This document shows, piece after piece, positions 1-7,820 of a DNA stretch of 35,351 bases. The stretch covers positions 1 through 35,351 of the forward strand of contig CAZMVD010000032.1 in NCBI GenBank assembly GCA_964569425.1, in the 5' to 3' direction. The stretch's first letter is position 1. Each line of letters begins with the position of its first letter. The stretch comes from JACQXM01 sp964569425. GTDB lineage: Bacteria; Planctomycetota; Phycisphaerae; UBA1845. The notes under the pieces are model-generated. The model ran no database searches, was not told where the DNA came from, and saw nothing but the letters and a program-made list of their open reading frames with translations. Position numbers and translations under genes: made by a program.

Positions 1-1
1 C

Positions 2-148
2 CGCTCGTTGTCACTCGCGGTACTGATTCCCGGCGGTACCGGACCGGCCTCGCTGTCGCCCGCCTGCCTTTGCGCCGATTCCCTCCGCGACGGCACCGTG
101 GACCTCGCCGACTTCGCCCGTCTCCAGCGCTTCCTCACCGCGCCCTGA
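2..148 (+). CDS. C-terminal fragment of a dockerin-type secreted protein
   Basis: Only the last 48 codons are in the window; the reading frame is open from base 2 to the TGA at 146-148. The tail reads CADSLRDGTVDLADFARLQRFL, that is, a Ca-binding-loop-like D-G-x-V-D-L-A-D-F followed by a short helix. This matches the half-dockerin or PEP-CTERM-like ends typical of large planctomycete extracellular proteins. The function of the missing N-terminal part cannot be judged. The call rests on this short motif alone. Confidence 0.6.
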   Translation, partial: RSLSLAVLIPGGTGPASLSPACLCADSLRDGTVDLADFARLQRFLTAP

Positions 149-151
149 CCA

Positions 152-178
152 GCCGTGAGGCGAGGGCCGTGAGGCGAG
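152..178. repeat. Two-copy 14-bp direct repeat
   Basis: The block gccgtgaggcgagg is followed at once by a second copy that differs only in its last base. It lies just after the dockerin-type stop codon. Its length is twice seven, so it is in keeping with the 7-bp periodicity of the array 100 bases downstream. Confidence 0.75.
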
Positions 179-270
179 AGCAAAGGCACCCTTGACGCCT
201 TGCGTAATGGGCTCGCTGCTTCACGAAGGCACGAAGTGGTGACGGCGCCGAAGGCGCACCGCGACCCCCG

Positions 271-375
271 CTCCATTCGGCAATCGGCAATTGGCAATTG
301 GCAATTGGCAATTGGCAATTGGCTATCGACAATCCAAACTCCCCAATCCGCAATCCGCATTCCGCATTCTCCCTT
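271..375. repeat. Degenerate heptanucleotide tandem array
   Basis: About 15 units of exactly 7 bp can be laid end to end without an indel. The centre has five perfect copies of tggcaat (292-326 with a final variant tggctat). These are flanked by cggcaat (278-291) and, to the right, by drifting units such as cgacaat, ccccaat, ccgcaat and ccgcatt. Because 7 is not a multiple of 3, every frame translates to a 7-residue repeat (for example IANCQLP on the minus strand), so open frames across it are artefacts. Array borders are approximate. Confidence 0.9.
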
Positions 376-470
376 GATCCCCTCGCGCTCCCCCTCCAGC
401 GCGCGCCCCCGATGTTGTTCTCTCCGGCGTCGCGGCACACCGCTCCGCCCACGCCGGTCGCGCCGGTAGA

Positions 471-487
471 GTGCCACAGCGTGGCAC
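471..487. repeat. 7-bp perfect inverted repeat (REP-like hairpin)
   Basis: GTGCCAC-agc-GTGGCAC forms a 7-bp stem with a 3-base loop. On the minus strand it follows a CAACTTTTC stretch rather than preceding a T tract, and on the plus strand no T tract follows, so it is not a canonical terminator. It may be a REP-type element; whether it recurs in the genome cannot be seen here. Confidence 0.55.
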
Positions 488-805
488 TGAAGAAAAGTTG
501 ACAAAACGAACCCATCGTGGTGCAACCGCAAAATCGAAAAAAACGCCCCGCATCGGGTCAAAAACCCACATCGCCCACCGCCGACCATCGTTTCGCCGCT
601 TCTGTGGATTGGCTTCGTTTGCCGGTTTTTGCCCTTCGCGCCGCCCGGCGCCCCCCCCAGCGCAGCCGCCTTGTGCCAGGCCGGCGGCGAAATCGCGGTC
701 ACTAACTTCTTCCATGGGCCAGTGTCTAGCGGCGGAGAAAGGATCGTGGCCGGTGTCGCGCGAGCGCTCGCCGAACGATCGCCTGGCATCTTGGAGTGAT
801 TTGAC

Positions 806-1054
806 ATGCGCAAGATGTTCGTCGTACTCGTCTTGTGGGGCGCTCTGTCCTGCGCCGGGGGTTGCGTGGTGGCCATGGGCAACAAGGGAACGCTGCGTTC
901 CCATGATCGGCAGGCGGTGGTCATCCACGACCAGGTCTACATCGTGGATGTGGGCCGCGGCAGTGTGCGCAAGCTGGATCCAGTGCTGGTCCAGGATGCA
1001 GCCGTCATTACCCAGACCGAATTGAACGAGGGAGCAGATCTCAAGGGAGATTAG
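806..1054 (+). CDS. Small putative lipoprotein, 82 aa
   Basis: The product starts with a positively charged MRK, a hydrophobic stretch (residues 4-14) and Cys-containing processing sites LSC (14-16) and AGGC (17-20), so it is probably an exported lipoprotein. The remaining 60 residues are polar, with HDQVYIVDVGRGSV suggesting a small beta-rich domain. I do not recognise a family. The ATG at 806 has GGAG at 793-796 about nine bases upstream, which supports this start over the longer overlapping frame in another phase. It stands alone between the repeat region and the downstream dehydrogenase gene on the same strand. Confidence 0.65.
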   Translation: MRKMFVVLVLWGALSCAGGCVVAMGNKGTLRSHDRQAVVIHDQVYIVDVGRGSVRKLDPVLVQDAAVITQTELNEGADLKGD

Positions 1055-1248
1055 CCTTGCGCAGCGAGGCGGCGACGCCCGGTCGGAGGGGCGGGCGTCG
1101 TCCGGCCGCTGCGCATGGTGTCATCGGTGGTTGACACTTCCCTGCGCGAGCGAACACTCGACAATGCGCGCCTCCTTCATTAGGCTTGGCCGTCTCGAGG
1201 CGCACCGCTTCGGTGCGTGGTCCGGCAAGCCCCGGGGGAGAACGCAGC

Positions 1249-2142
1249 ATGAACCCGCTTCCGCAGACCGTGGGTGTGATCGGCGTCGGCATCATGGGCG
1301 CACCGATGGCCCGCCACCTGATGGACAAGGGATTTCGCCTCTTTCTTCATTCGCGGACCCGTTCCAAGGCGGAGCCGCTGCTGCGCGCGGGGGCCGCGTG
1401 GTGTGACACGCCCGCGGCACTGGCCGAACAGGTCGACGTGGTCGTGTCGGTCGTGTGCGATTCGCCGGACGTCGAGGCCGTGTATCTCGGCGGGCAGGGC
1501 GTGTGCCGGGGCCTGCGCCGCGGCGGCTTGTGCATCGACATGTCCACCATCGCGCCTCAGACGGCTTGCGCCGTTGCCGTCGCGGTGCGCGAACGGGGCG
1601 GTGCATTTTTGGATGCGCCGGTGTCCGGCGGAAAGACCGGCGCCGAGGCCGGCACGCTGACCATCATGGTGGGGGGGGACGAAGCGGACGTCGCCCGGGC
1701 CCGACCGGTCTTCGAGGCCGTGGGCAAGGCGGTGGTGCATTGCGGTCCGGTGGGAAATGGCCAGCTTACCAAGTTGTGCAATCAGATTCTTTGCGGGCTT
1801 AACTTATTGGCGGTGAGTGAGGCGGTGGTCTTTGCCCGCAAGGTCGGGTTGGATCCGGCCACCATGCTGAGGGCCGTATCCACGGGCGCGGCGGGGTCAT
1901 GGGCGGTGGATCACCTCGGTCCGCGGATGCTCGGGCGCGACTTTGCGCCCATGTTCATGATCGACCTGCAACAGAAGGATTTGCGTATCACGCTGGAAAC
2001 GGCTCGGGGCAAAGATGTGCCACTTCCGGGCACGGCGATGGTTCATCAACTGTTGGCGGCCAACCAGGCGATGGGCGAAGGACTCGAGGGAACCCAGGCG
2101 CTTGTGAAAACTCTCGAACGCCTGGCGGGCCTCAGCTCGTAA
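1249..2142 (+). CDS. NAD(P)-dependent beta-hydroxyacid dehydrogenase (GarR/MmsB family), 297 aa
   Basis: This is a member of the 3-hydroxyisobutyrate/tartronate-semialdehyde reductase family, cytosolic enzymes that interconvert a beta-hydroxyacid and its semialdehyde with NAD(P). The N-terminus has the Rossmann fingerprint GVIGVGIMGAPMA (residues 8-20). The substrate-binding signature DAPVSGG follows near residue 122, and the catalytic lysine lies in GNGQLTKLCNQ near residue 175. Length is typical. The ATG at 1249 is chosen because GGGGGAG (about 1234-1240) precedes it and the Rossmann motif begins right after it; the frame extends 63 bases further upstream without family similarity. A G8 run at 1671-1678 lies inside the coding sequence. 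Substrate specificity cannot be assigned from sequence. Downstream there is a hairpin before the next gene. Confidence 0.9.
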   Translation: MNPLPQTVGVIGVGIMGAPMARHLMDKGFRLFLHSRTRSKAEPLLRAGAAWCDTPAALAEQVDVVVSVVCDSPDVEAVYLGGQGVCRGLRRGGLCIDMSTIAPQTACAVAVAVRERGGAFLDAPVSGGKTGAEAGTLTIMVGGDEADVARARPVFEAVGKAVVHCGPVGNGQLTKLCNQILCGLNLLAVSEAVVFARKVGLDPATMLRAVSTGAAGSWAVDHLGPRMLGRDFAPMFMIDLQQKDLRITLETARGKDVPLPGTAMVHQLLAANQAMGEGLEGTQALVKTLERLAGLSS

Positions 2143-2173
2143 CGTCCGGCGCGACGCAACGATAGCGTTTCCA

Positions 2174-2221
2174 GGAAATAAAACATCCGGCCTCACCGCT
2201 TTGCGCGGGAAGCCGGATATT
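2174..2221 (-). terminator. Rho-independent-like terminator, better in the minus direction
   Basis: Arms ATCCGGC (2185-2191) and GCCGGAT (2212-2218) pair. On the minus strand the stem extends through a T-G and three A-T pairs to about 11 bp and is followed by GTTTTATTT. An inner CCGC/GCGG pair (2196-2199 with 2205-2208) stacks in the loop. On the plus strand one stem position mismatches and the tail is ATTTCTTTCC, so it could also end the dehydrogenase transcript less efficiently. Confidence 0.6.
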
Positions 2222-2360
2222 TCTTTCCCCTCCCAGGGAATTCTCAGGGGCGCAATTCCACGGAACCTGGCGCGGAAAATGCCCTATCCGGCCAAGGCGG
2301 AACGCCATGGGCACCGAGCCGCAGCCGGGTCGTTGACAACGCTTCTTTCCTCTACCTTTT

Positions 2361-2432
2361 TCAATCGAGCGAGCTGGTCGGATCATCGCGCCAAACTTCG
2401 AGAAGTCGCTTGCGCTTCTCGTCCAACCACAT
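2361..2432 (-). CDS. Candidate 23-residue small protein
   Basis: An open frame begins with ATG at 2432 and ends with TGA at 2361-2363. The product is very polar, with MWLDEKRKRLLEVW forming a likely charged amphipathic helix followed by RDDPTSSLD. The start lies about where transcription from the promoter at 2440-2467 would begin, so the message would be leaderless or nearly so. No family is recognised. The short length means it could equally be a non-translated segment of a small RNA. Confidence 0.3.
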   Translation of the reverse strand: MWLDEKRKRLLEVWRDDPTSSLD

Positions 2433-2439
2433 CTTCCGC

Positions 2440-2467
2440 AGAATACCACGTTTCGCTTGCCTGTCAA
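2440..2467 (-). promoter_or_regulatory. Sigma70-like promoter, minus strand
   Basis: Reading the minus strand, TTGACA (2467-2462) and TATTCT (2445-2440) are separated by 16 bp. The -35 box is perfect and the -10 matches four of six. Predicted initiation is near 2433, next to the ATG of the small open frame. Confidence 0.55.
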
Positions 2468-2573
2468 GCGTGCTCTTTTCTATTTGCACGTCCTTAACAA
2501 TTCGGGCCTCTCCCAATCCCACAAACCCCGCGTGGGGTACCGCCGTTCGCCGAACAACGACCGGTCGGTTACC

Positions 2574-3101
2574 ATGGCCCGGATGACGAATCAGCTTTCG
2601 CCGCGTAGGGGGCGAGATGTTTATATCGCCCCGACCGCGTACGTCGCCGGGGACCTGGTTATCGGTGACGAGTCCACGATCATGCACCATGTCGTGGTTC
2701 GCGCCGATATTGCGCCGATCCGCATCGGAGCGCGGGTCAACCTTCAGGACGGAACGGTCGTGCATACGTCGTTCGGTGTCCCGCTCGACATTGCCGACGA
2801 TGTGGGCGTGGGGCATCGTGCGGTTGTGCATTGCCGCCGCGTGGGGAGCAGAACCCTTATCGGTACCGGGGCCATCGTGCTCGACGATTGCGAGATCGGC
2901 AGCCATTGCCTGATCGCCGCCGGAACGCTGTTGACGCCTCGGACCGTCATTCCCGACGGGTCGGTGGTGATGGGGATACCGGGCAAAGTGGTTCGCGAGG
3001 TGAACGAGCGCGATCTGGCGATCATCGACCATGTCATCAGCAGTTACGTTCGCCTTGGCCGGCTGCATGCCGCGGGCCGGTTTCCGAATATCGTCGATTA
3101 A
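2574..3101 (+). CDS. Gamma-carbonic anhydrase-like hexapeptide-repeat protein, 175 aa
   Basis: The protein is a left-handed beta-helix of the YrdA/PaaY/CaiE class. Imperfect hexapeptide repeats run through most of it (for example VAGDLVIGDESTIMHHVVVRAD, split here as VAGDLVIGDES and TIMHHVVVRAD). The three zinc-ligand histidines of gamma-carbonic anhydrases are present in TVVHTS and in GHRAVVH. It ends with the usual GIPGKVVREV segment and a C-terminal helix, so CO2 hydration is possible, but many relatives have unproven activity. The ATG at 2574 (or 2583) is preferred over the long upstream extension because homology starts there. No obvious Shine-Dalgarno sequence is visible. Confidence 0.85.
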   Translation: MARMTNQLSPRRGRDVYIAPTAYVAGDLVIGDESTIMHHVVVRADIAPIRIGARVNLQDGTVVHTSFGVPLDIADDVGVGHRAVVHCRRVGSRTLIGTGAIVLDDCEIGSHCLIAAGTLLTPRTVIPDGSVVMGIPGKVVREVNERDLAIIDHVISSYVRLGRLHAAGRFPNIVD

Positions 3102-3395
3102 AGAGCGAATAAAACACGGGTGGACCACCCCGGTCGGTTCTGGTCGGCGCTCGCACCCGTCCTGTGTCGGGCGGTTATAATCAGGGCGCCAGATTCCCAT
3201 CGCCGACGCTTCATTGATGGCGCACAATGTAGCAGCCGCGATGGCAACGGCTGGAACCGCCGGCCGCGGCGACGCGCGTGGCGCCGACGATTGTCGGAAA
3301 TCGTGTTACAATCTACAGGCGTCGGGCGCTCGTCTTTTTCTGGGAAAGCGAATCCGCAGCGAGCGGTGACCATTCCAGAAGTTGGCGGGCCCGTG

Positions 3396-5879
3396 ATGGA
3401 AGGCAAAACGTCCTTGACTCAGGCTCCGTGGGAACCAGACCGTTCCAAGGCCGACCAGTCCGGGGAAGACGGTGCGCGCGACGCCGCCGCCAACCTGGGG
3501 CGCCTGGGCGATTTCGAACTGCGACGGGAAATCGGACGCGGCGGCATGGGCACGGTGTTCGAAGCGTGGCAGATTTCGTTGAATCGACTGGTGGCACTCA
3601 AGGTGCTGGGTCATCAGATCAGCTCTTCCTCCGCGGCGATCCAGCGGTTTCAGCGCGAGGCGCAAGCTGCCGCCAAGTTGCACCACACCCATATTACGCC
3701 GATCTTCGCGCAGGGCAGCGAGCACGGCGTGTACTTTTACGCCATGGAGCTGGTCGACGGCCCGAGCCTGCACGCGATGATCTGTACGGCGCTCGAGAAG
3801 AGTGACCGGAAATCGACACTGGTGGACGTGGACGAAACCGTGGTTCTTTCGCGCGGCGCGACGGCCGCCCCTCGTCCGTCGCGCGGACAGGCATCGAGCG
3901 CCGGTGACACGACGGTGCTGCTGCTCGCGGACACGCCCGCTCCGGGCACGCGCGAGCACTTTTTGACAGCGGCACGGCATATTGCGGCGGTGGCGGACGC
4001 GCTGGAGTACGCTCACAGCCACGGCGTGGTGCACCGGGACATCAAGCCGCACAACCTGCTGCTGGGCAGCGACGGCCGCATGCGCATCACCGATTTCGGG
4101 CTGGCGCGCATTTCGGAATTGCCCGGCGTCACCATGACCGGTGAGCTGGTGGGCTCACCGTTGTACATGTCTCCGGAGCAGATCAGCGAGGATCGCAGCC
4201 AGATCGATCACCGCACCGATATCTACTCGCTGGGAGCGACGTTGTATGAGTGGCTCACGCTGCGCCCGCCGTATCCGGGAGAGACCCGCGAGCGGGTGAT
4301 ATCGCTCATCATGCACTCGGAAGCGACGCCGCCGCGCGCGCTGGATTCGGCCATTCCCGTCGCGCTGGAGACGATCTGCATGAAGGCGCTGGAGCGCGAC
4401 CGCCGCAAGCGATACCAGAGCGCGGCGGAGCTGCGCGACGACCTGCGGCGCTTTCTCGACAGTCAGCCGATTCACGCGCGCCGCGCCGGGCTGGCAGCGC
4501 GTGCCGCGAAGTGGGTCATGCGCCACCAACTGGCGTCGATTCTCTCGGGCGCCGCGCTGGTCGCGCTGATGCTCTCCGCAGCACTGTTCACCAAGCAAGG
4601 GGAGATCAAGACGAAGGAAGCGCATTTGCAGGAGGTGGTGGCGGCGGCGCAGGCGGCCAAAGATGAGTCGAACCAGTTGCTCGATGCGTTCAGCACGCTG
4701 TTGGGCAGCGGGTTGCCGTTGGAGGTGGGCGGACCGGTGCGCATGGCCGAGGCGGCGTTGCCCGTCGTCGGGCGGTTGTTTGCCGGGGCGCCGACCGCGG
4801 GTGATATCGCCGGGAGCAGCGCGGCAGAGGTAGCTACCGTACCCACGGGAACGCCCGAAGGCATTGCCCAGCGGGCGATTCAAGATTTTTACAATGCGGT
4901 GTCGGAAGTTGACGACGAAATCGTCAAAGATGAGCCGGCGATGCCCAAACCGTTGCTGGAAGCTTATGAGCTACGCGACCAGGATGCGAAGGCGGCGCTC
5001 GATCGCGTGAACGATTACCTGCGCGAAAATGGCGACGATTACCGGGCAATCGAATTGCATACCGCGCTGGCGGCGCGGCTGGGGGAATTCGCCACCATGG
5101 CCGCCGACGCCGATTCGCTGATCCGGTTGCGGCGCGACCATCCCATTCCCTACGTTTGGCGCGGGCTCGCGCGTCTGTTCCAGAAGGACTTCGCCCGCAG
5201 TCTTCAGGACTTCAACACGGCGGCGCGCTTCGAGGATATGTCGCCGTGGTCGCGGGCGTTTCGCGCGCTGGTGTTGTTGCAGCACGGTCTTGCGGCTGAC
5301 GCCATCGCGGAACTCGATCAGGCTCTGGGTGAGGCGCCGAACCTGGCGATCGGCCTGCTGGCGCGCTCCATTGCCTATGGGGCGATCAGCGATTACCGCA
5401 GTGCCCTTTCCGACGTGGCGCGCGTGGTCGAGATGGAGCCCGCCAATGCCGACGCGTTGACCGTGCGCGGTCAATATCACGCGGTGCTCGGCAATTACGC
5501 GGCGGCCGTGGATGATTTCGACCGGGCCATGAGCCTCGCGGGGCGCTCGCAAGCGCTGCTGGTCAAGTGGACCCTCGCACGGCTGGCCATGCGTCAATCG
5601 GAGACGACGGATCGGGGCGCAAGTTCCGCTGCGGAACCGCCGGCCGAGCGCGAGTCCGGTTTATTGCGCGACGGTCTGCCGGCGTCCAGCGGAGCGCCGC
5701 CGGCGACCGGCAGCACGATGCCCGGCGACAAGGTGCAGGAGTGGTTTTCGCGCCACGTCTGGCCGCGCACACCTGATGACGCCCGCGACAACAGCAATGC
5801 GCCTCCATGGCCGGTGCCGCTTCCCGCTCCGGAGTCAGTGCCGCCGAGGCCACCCTCTTCGGCCCCGCCCGTGCCGTAA
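3396..5879 (+). CDS. Membrane Ser/Thr protein kinase with C-terminal TPRs, 827 aa
   Basis: This is a bacterial Hanks-type kinase. The glycine loop IGRGGMGTVFEA starts at residue 46, the ATP lysine is in VALKVL (K69), the catalytic loop HRDIKPHN is at 213-220, DFG at 233-235 and SPEQ at 259-262. A Ser/Thr/Pro-rich insertion of about 50 residues (134-187) sits between the hinge and the catalytic loop. One membrane helix (about 380-399) separates the cytoplasmic kinase from an outer part with TPR-like helices (about 520-720) and a Pro-rich tail. The architecture is common in planctomycetes. ATG 3396 is chosen because homology begins soon after; the frame is open upstream to 3120 without similarity. 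The 294 bases before it contain TATAAT at 3176-3181 and TACAAT at 3307-3312 without good -35 partners. Substrates are unknown. Confidence 0.9.
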   Translation: MEGKTSLTQAPWEPDRSKADQSGEDGARDAAANLGRLGDFELRREIGRGGMGTVFEAWQISLNRLVALKVLGHQISSSSAAIQRFQREAQAAAKLHHTHITPIFAQGSEHGVYFYAMELVDGPSLHAMICTALEKSDRKSTLVDVDETVVLSRGATAAPRPSRGQASSAGDTTVLLLADTPAPGTREHFLTAARHIAAVADALEYAHSHGVVHRDIKPHNLLLGSDGRMRITDFGLARISELPGVTMTGELVGSPLYMSPEQISEDRSQIDHRTDIYSLGATLYEWLTLRPPYPGETRERVISLIMHSEATPPRALDSAIPVALETICMKALERDRRKRYQSAAELRDDLRRFLDSQPIHARRAGLAARAAKWVMRHQLASILSGAALVALMLSAALFTKQGEIKTKEAHLQEVVAAAQAAKDESNQLLDAFSTLLGSGLPLEVGGPVRMAEAALPVVGRLFAGAPTAGDIAGSSAAEVATVPTGTPEGIAQRAIQDFYNAVSEVDDEIVKDEPAMPKPLLEAYELRDQDAKAALDRVNDYLRENGDDYRAIELHTALAARLGEFATMAADADSLIRLRRDHPIPYVWRGLARLFQKDFARSLQDFNTAARFEDMSPWSRAFRALVLLQHGLAADAIAELDQALGEAPNLAIGLLARSIAYGAISDYRSALSDVARVVEMEPANADALTVRGQYHAVLGNYAAAVDDFDRAMSLAGRSQALLVKWTLARLAMRQSETTDRGASSAAEPPAERESGLLRDGLPASSGAPPATGSTMPGDKVQEWFSRHVWPRTPDDARDNSNAPPWPVPLPAPESVPPRPPSSAPPVP

Positions 5880-6016
5880 GCGCCGAAACCTGCGTACGGT
5901 GGCGCCAGGCAAGGCTGCGGTGTGAAGTGCCTCGGGGCCTTCTAAGCGAGATTTCGGGGGAATGCCACCACGGTCTTCGAATGTCCGGAACATGGCAACC
6001 TTGGGTTGACTGACTG

Positions 6017-6460
6017 ATGTCCGCACGCGAAGCGTTACATGCCGAATTGACCCGCCGCATTCCCGAGGAATGCCTTAGCTTCCAGTTTTCCCGCAGCAGC
6101 GGCCCCGGCGGGCAGAATGTCAACAAAGTCAACACGCGGGTTACGCTGGTCTTCTCGCTGAGCGACTGTCCTCACTTGGGCGATGAGGAGAAACGCCGGT
6201 TGCGTCGCAAGCTGGCAAACCGCCTTAGCGCGGAGGGTCAGCTTCATGTCACCTCGCAGCGCTTCCGGACGCAACGAGCGAATCGCGCGGCGACCATCGA
6301 GCGATTCTTCGATCTGCTCACCGACGCGCTGTTGCCGCCGGTACCGCGCCGCCCCACGCGGCCGACCAGTGCGGCGCGTCGCCGGCGGCTGCGCGACAAG
6401 AAGATGCAAGGTGAACGTAAGCGTTACCGCCGGCGCAGCGGGGAGGCCGACGCCGAGTGA
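6017..6460 (+). CDS. arfB: Ribosome-rescue peptidyl-tRNA hydrolase ArfB (YaeJ), 147 aa
   Basis: ArfB hydrolyses peptidyl-tRNA on ribosomes stalled at the end of truncated mRNAs. The class-I release-factor core motif is seen as SSGPGGQNVNKVNT, with GGQ at residues 31-33. The C-terminal tail (about 112-147) is rich in Arg and Lys (RRRRLRDKK, ERKRYRRR), as needed for insertion into the empty mRNA channel. The length fits the stand-alone rescue factor and is too short for RF1/RF2. It lies 137 bases after the kinase on the same strand and is convergent with the arsenic operon. Confidence 0.92.
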   Translation: MSAREALHAELTRRIPEECLSFQFSRSSGPGGQNVNKVNTRVTLVFSLSDCPHLGDEEKRRLRRKLANRLSAEGQLHVTSQRFRTQRANRAATIERFFDLLTDALLPPVPRRPTRPTSAARRRRLRDKKMQGERKRYRRRSGEADAE

Positions 6461-6556
6461 ATCCGGCAGGCTGGCCGGGGAACTTGATTTCCATGGTAGT
6501 TTCCCGGCGCGGGCACCGGCGGATGCCGTCTCTTACGTTCCCTTGCCTGCCGGATT
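6460..6556. repeat. Nested inverted repeat between convergent genes
   Basis: A perfect 12-bp inverted repeat, AATCCGGCAGGC (6460-6471) and GCCTGCCGGATT (6545-6556), encloses a second hairpin with arms GCCGGGGAAC (6474-6483) and GTTTCCCGGC (6499-6508; one G-T pair). It occupies nearly all the space between the ends of arfB and acr3. It may act as a bidirectional terminator without a clear T tract, or be a small REPIN/MITE-like element. Confidence 0.65.
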
Positions 6557-6562
6557 GGTTGG

Positions 6563-7732
6563 TCAGGCGCTCACGGTCGCATCGCGCGTTCCCGCGGCGA
6601 CGGGTTTTGGTTCGGCGCCGGCGACGGCGCCGGTGCAATTGAAATCATCCCCGGCAATTCTTCCGCCGTAGTATTTTCGCAGGAAGTACAGGCTCAGGTG
6701 CACGAGGCCGATGAGTACGGGCACTTCGACCAACGGACCGATCACGGTAGCGAACGCGACGTCGGAGGTGATCCCGAACACGGCAATGGCGACGGCAATG
6801 GCGAGTTCGAAGTTGTTGCCCGACGCCGTAAACGCCAGGGTCACGCTGCGGCTGTAGTCCGCCCCCATCTTCCAGGCCATGAAGAAACTGACCAGAAACA
6901 TCATGGCGAAGTAACAGGTCAAGGGGACGGCGACCAGCAGCACTTTCATGGGAAACTGCACGATCTTGTCGCCCTTGAAACTGAACATCACCACGATGGT
7001 GAACAGTAGTGCGATCAGGGTGATCGGCGAGATGCGGGGGATGAACTTGCGCTCATACCAATCGCGGCCCATGGCAGGCAGAAGAACCACCCGGCTGAGG
7101 ATGCCGCCGGCGAACGGAATGCCCAGGTAGATCATTACACTCGCGAAGATCTCGCCGATGGTAATATCCGCCAACGTCTTTCCGCCCGCACCCTGGACCA
7201 TGGACAGATCGATGCCCAACCAGCCGGGGAGGATCGTGATGAACACCCACGCAAACAGGCCGTAGAACAAAACTTGAAACACGCTGTTGAGCGCCACCAG
7301 CCCGGCGGCGTATTCGTTGTTGCCCCTGGCCAGTTCGTTCCAGACCAAGACCAAGGCAATGCAGCGCGCCATGCCCACCAGGATCAGCCCCACCAACAGC
7401 GCAGGGTGATTGTGCAGGAACAGTGCCGCCAGCGCGAACATCAGGATCGGACCGACAAACCAGTTCTGGGCCAGCGAAAGCCCAAGAATTTTCCAATCGC
7501 GAAAGACGCGGCCCATTTGTTCATATTTCACCTTGGCCAGCGGCGGGTACATCATGAGAATCAGGCCGATGGCGATGGGGATGTTGGTCGTGCCGACGTC
7601 GAAGCGGCTGATGAATTGATGAACGGCCGGAATGAAGTAACCCAACCCCACGCCCACCGCCATGGCGCCGAAGATCCACAGCGTCAGGTATCGATCAAGC
7701 AGCGAGAGTTTTCGAGCGACGCCCTGTTCCAT
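6563..7732 (-). CDS. acr3: ACR3-family arsenite efflux permease, 389 aa
   Basis: ACR3 exports arsenite across the inner membrane. The sequence has about ten hydrophobic helices and the signature MARCIALVLVWNELARG (residues 121-137), which contains the conserved cysteine of the arsenite site (C124), plus ASGNNFELA in a late helix with the conserved glutamate. The start ATG 7732 has AGGAGG about ten bases upstream. It is the last gene of the minus-strand arsenic operon, about 90 bases after arsG. The hydrophilic C-terminal tail (RIAGDDFNCTGAVAGAEPKP) is longer than in typical members. Confidence 0.93.
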   Translation of the reverse strand: MEQGVARKLSLLDRYLTLWIFGAMAVGVGLGYFIPAVHQFISRFDVGTTNIPIAIGLILMMYPPLAKVKYEQMGRVFRDWKILGLSLAQNWFVGPILMFALAALFLHNHPALLVGLILVGMARCIALVLVWNELARGNNEYAAGLVALNSVFQVLFYGLFAWVFITILPGWLGIDLSMVQGAGGKTLADITIGEIFASVMIYLGIPFAGGILSRVVLLPAMGRDWYERKFIPRISPITLIALLFTIVVMFSFKGDKIVQFPMKVLLVAVPLTCYFAMMFLVSFFMAWKMGADYSRSVTLAFTASGNNFELAIAVAIAVFGITSDVAFATVIGPLVEVPVLIGLVHLSLYFLRKYYGGRIAGDDFNCTGAVAGAEPKPVAAGTRDATVSA

Positions 7733-7820
7733 CGAACCATTTCCTCCTGTGATTGAAGTTTAGACTCGGGCCGCGAGGCGCGCCAAACCTCCATGATTCG
7801 CCGCCCTGACCGTTCGGTGC

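Larger units (their letters stand above)
149..805. other. Gene-poor repeat-rich intergenic region
   Basis: This stretch of about 650 bases has no convincing gene. The open frames across it have low-complexity, Arg/Pro/Ser-rich translations with no family resemblance. It holds a two-copy 14-base tandem repeat (152-178), a heptamer array (271-375), a 7-bp palindrome (471-487) and a run of eight C (651-658). No clear promoter for the lipoprotein gene at 806 was found. Confidence 0.7.
2172..2433 (-). ncRNA. Candidate small RNA / small-protein transcript, about 260 nt
   Basis: This unit is inferred from the minus-strand promoter and the minus-strand terminator about 260 bases downstream, with no annotated minus-strand gene nearby to explain either. 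It may be a regulatory RNA, a dual-function RNA or a small-protein mRNA. It does not match a known RNA family that I can recognise. Confidence 0.35.
2143..2573. other. Intergenic region with a candidate minus-strand small transcript
   Basis: The 431 bases between the dehydrogenase and the carbonic-anhydrase-like gene contain a hairpin terminator (2174-2221), a strong minus-strand promoter (2440-2467) and a 23-codon minus-strand open frame (2361-2432). The remaining bases show nothing recognisable. Confidence 0.55.

Noticed and set aside
298..501. Open frames encoding a repeated IGNWQLA/IANCQLP peptide
   Set aside because: Product of the 7-bp tandem repeat, which gives a similar peptide in every frame; not a real protein.
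471..1025. A 184-codon frame overlapping the small lipoprotein gene
   Set aside because: Arg/Ser/Pro-rich translation starting in the palindrome; the 82-residue frame has a better ribosome binding site and a lipoprotein signal.
1131..1165. TTGACA at 1131-1136 as the promoter of the dehydrogenase gene
   Set aside because: The nearest acceptable -10 sequence (GACAAT, 1160-1165) is 23 bp away, too far for a normal promoter.
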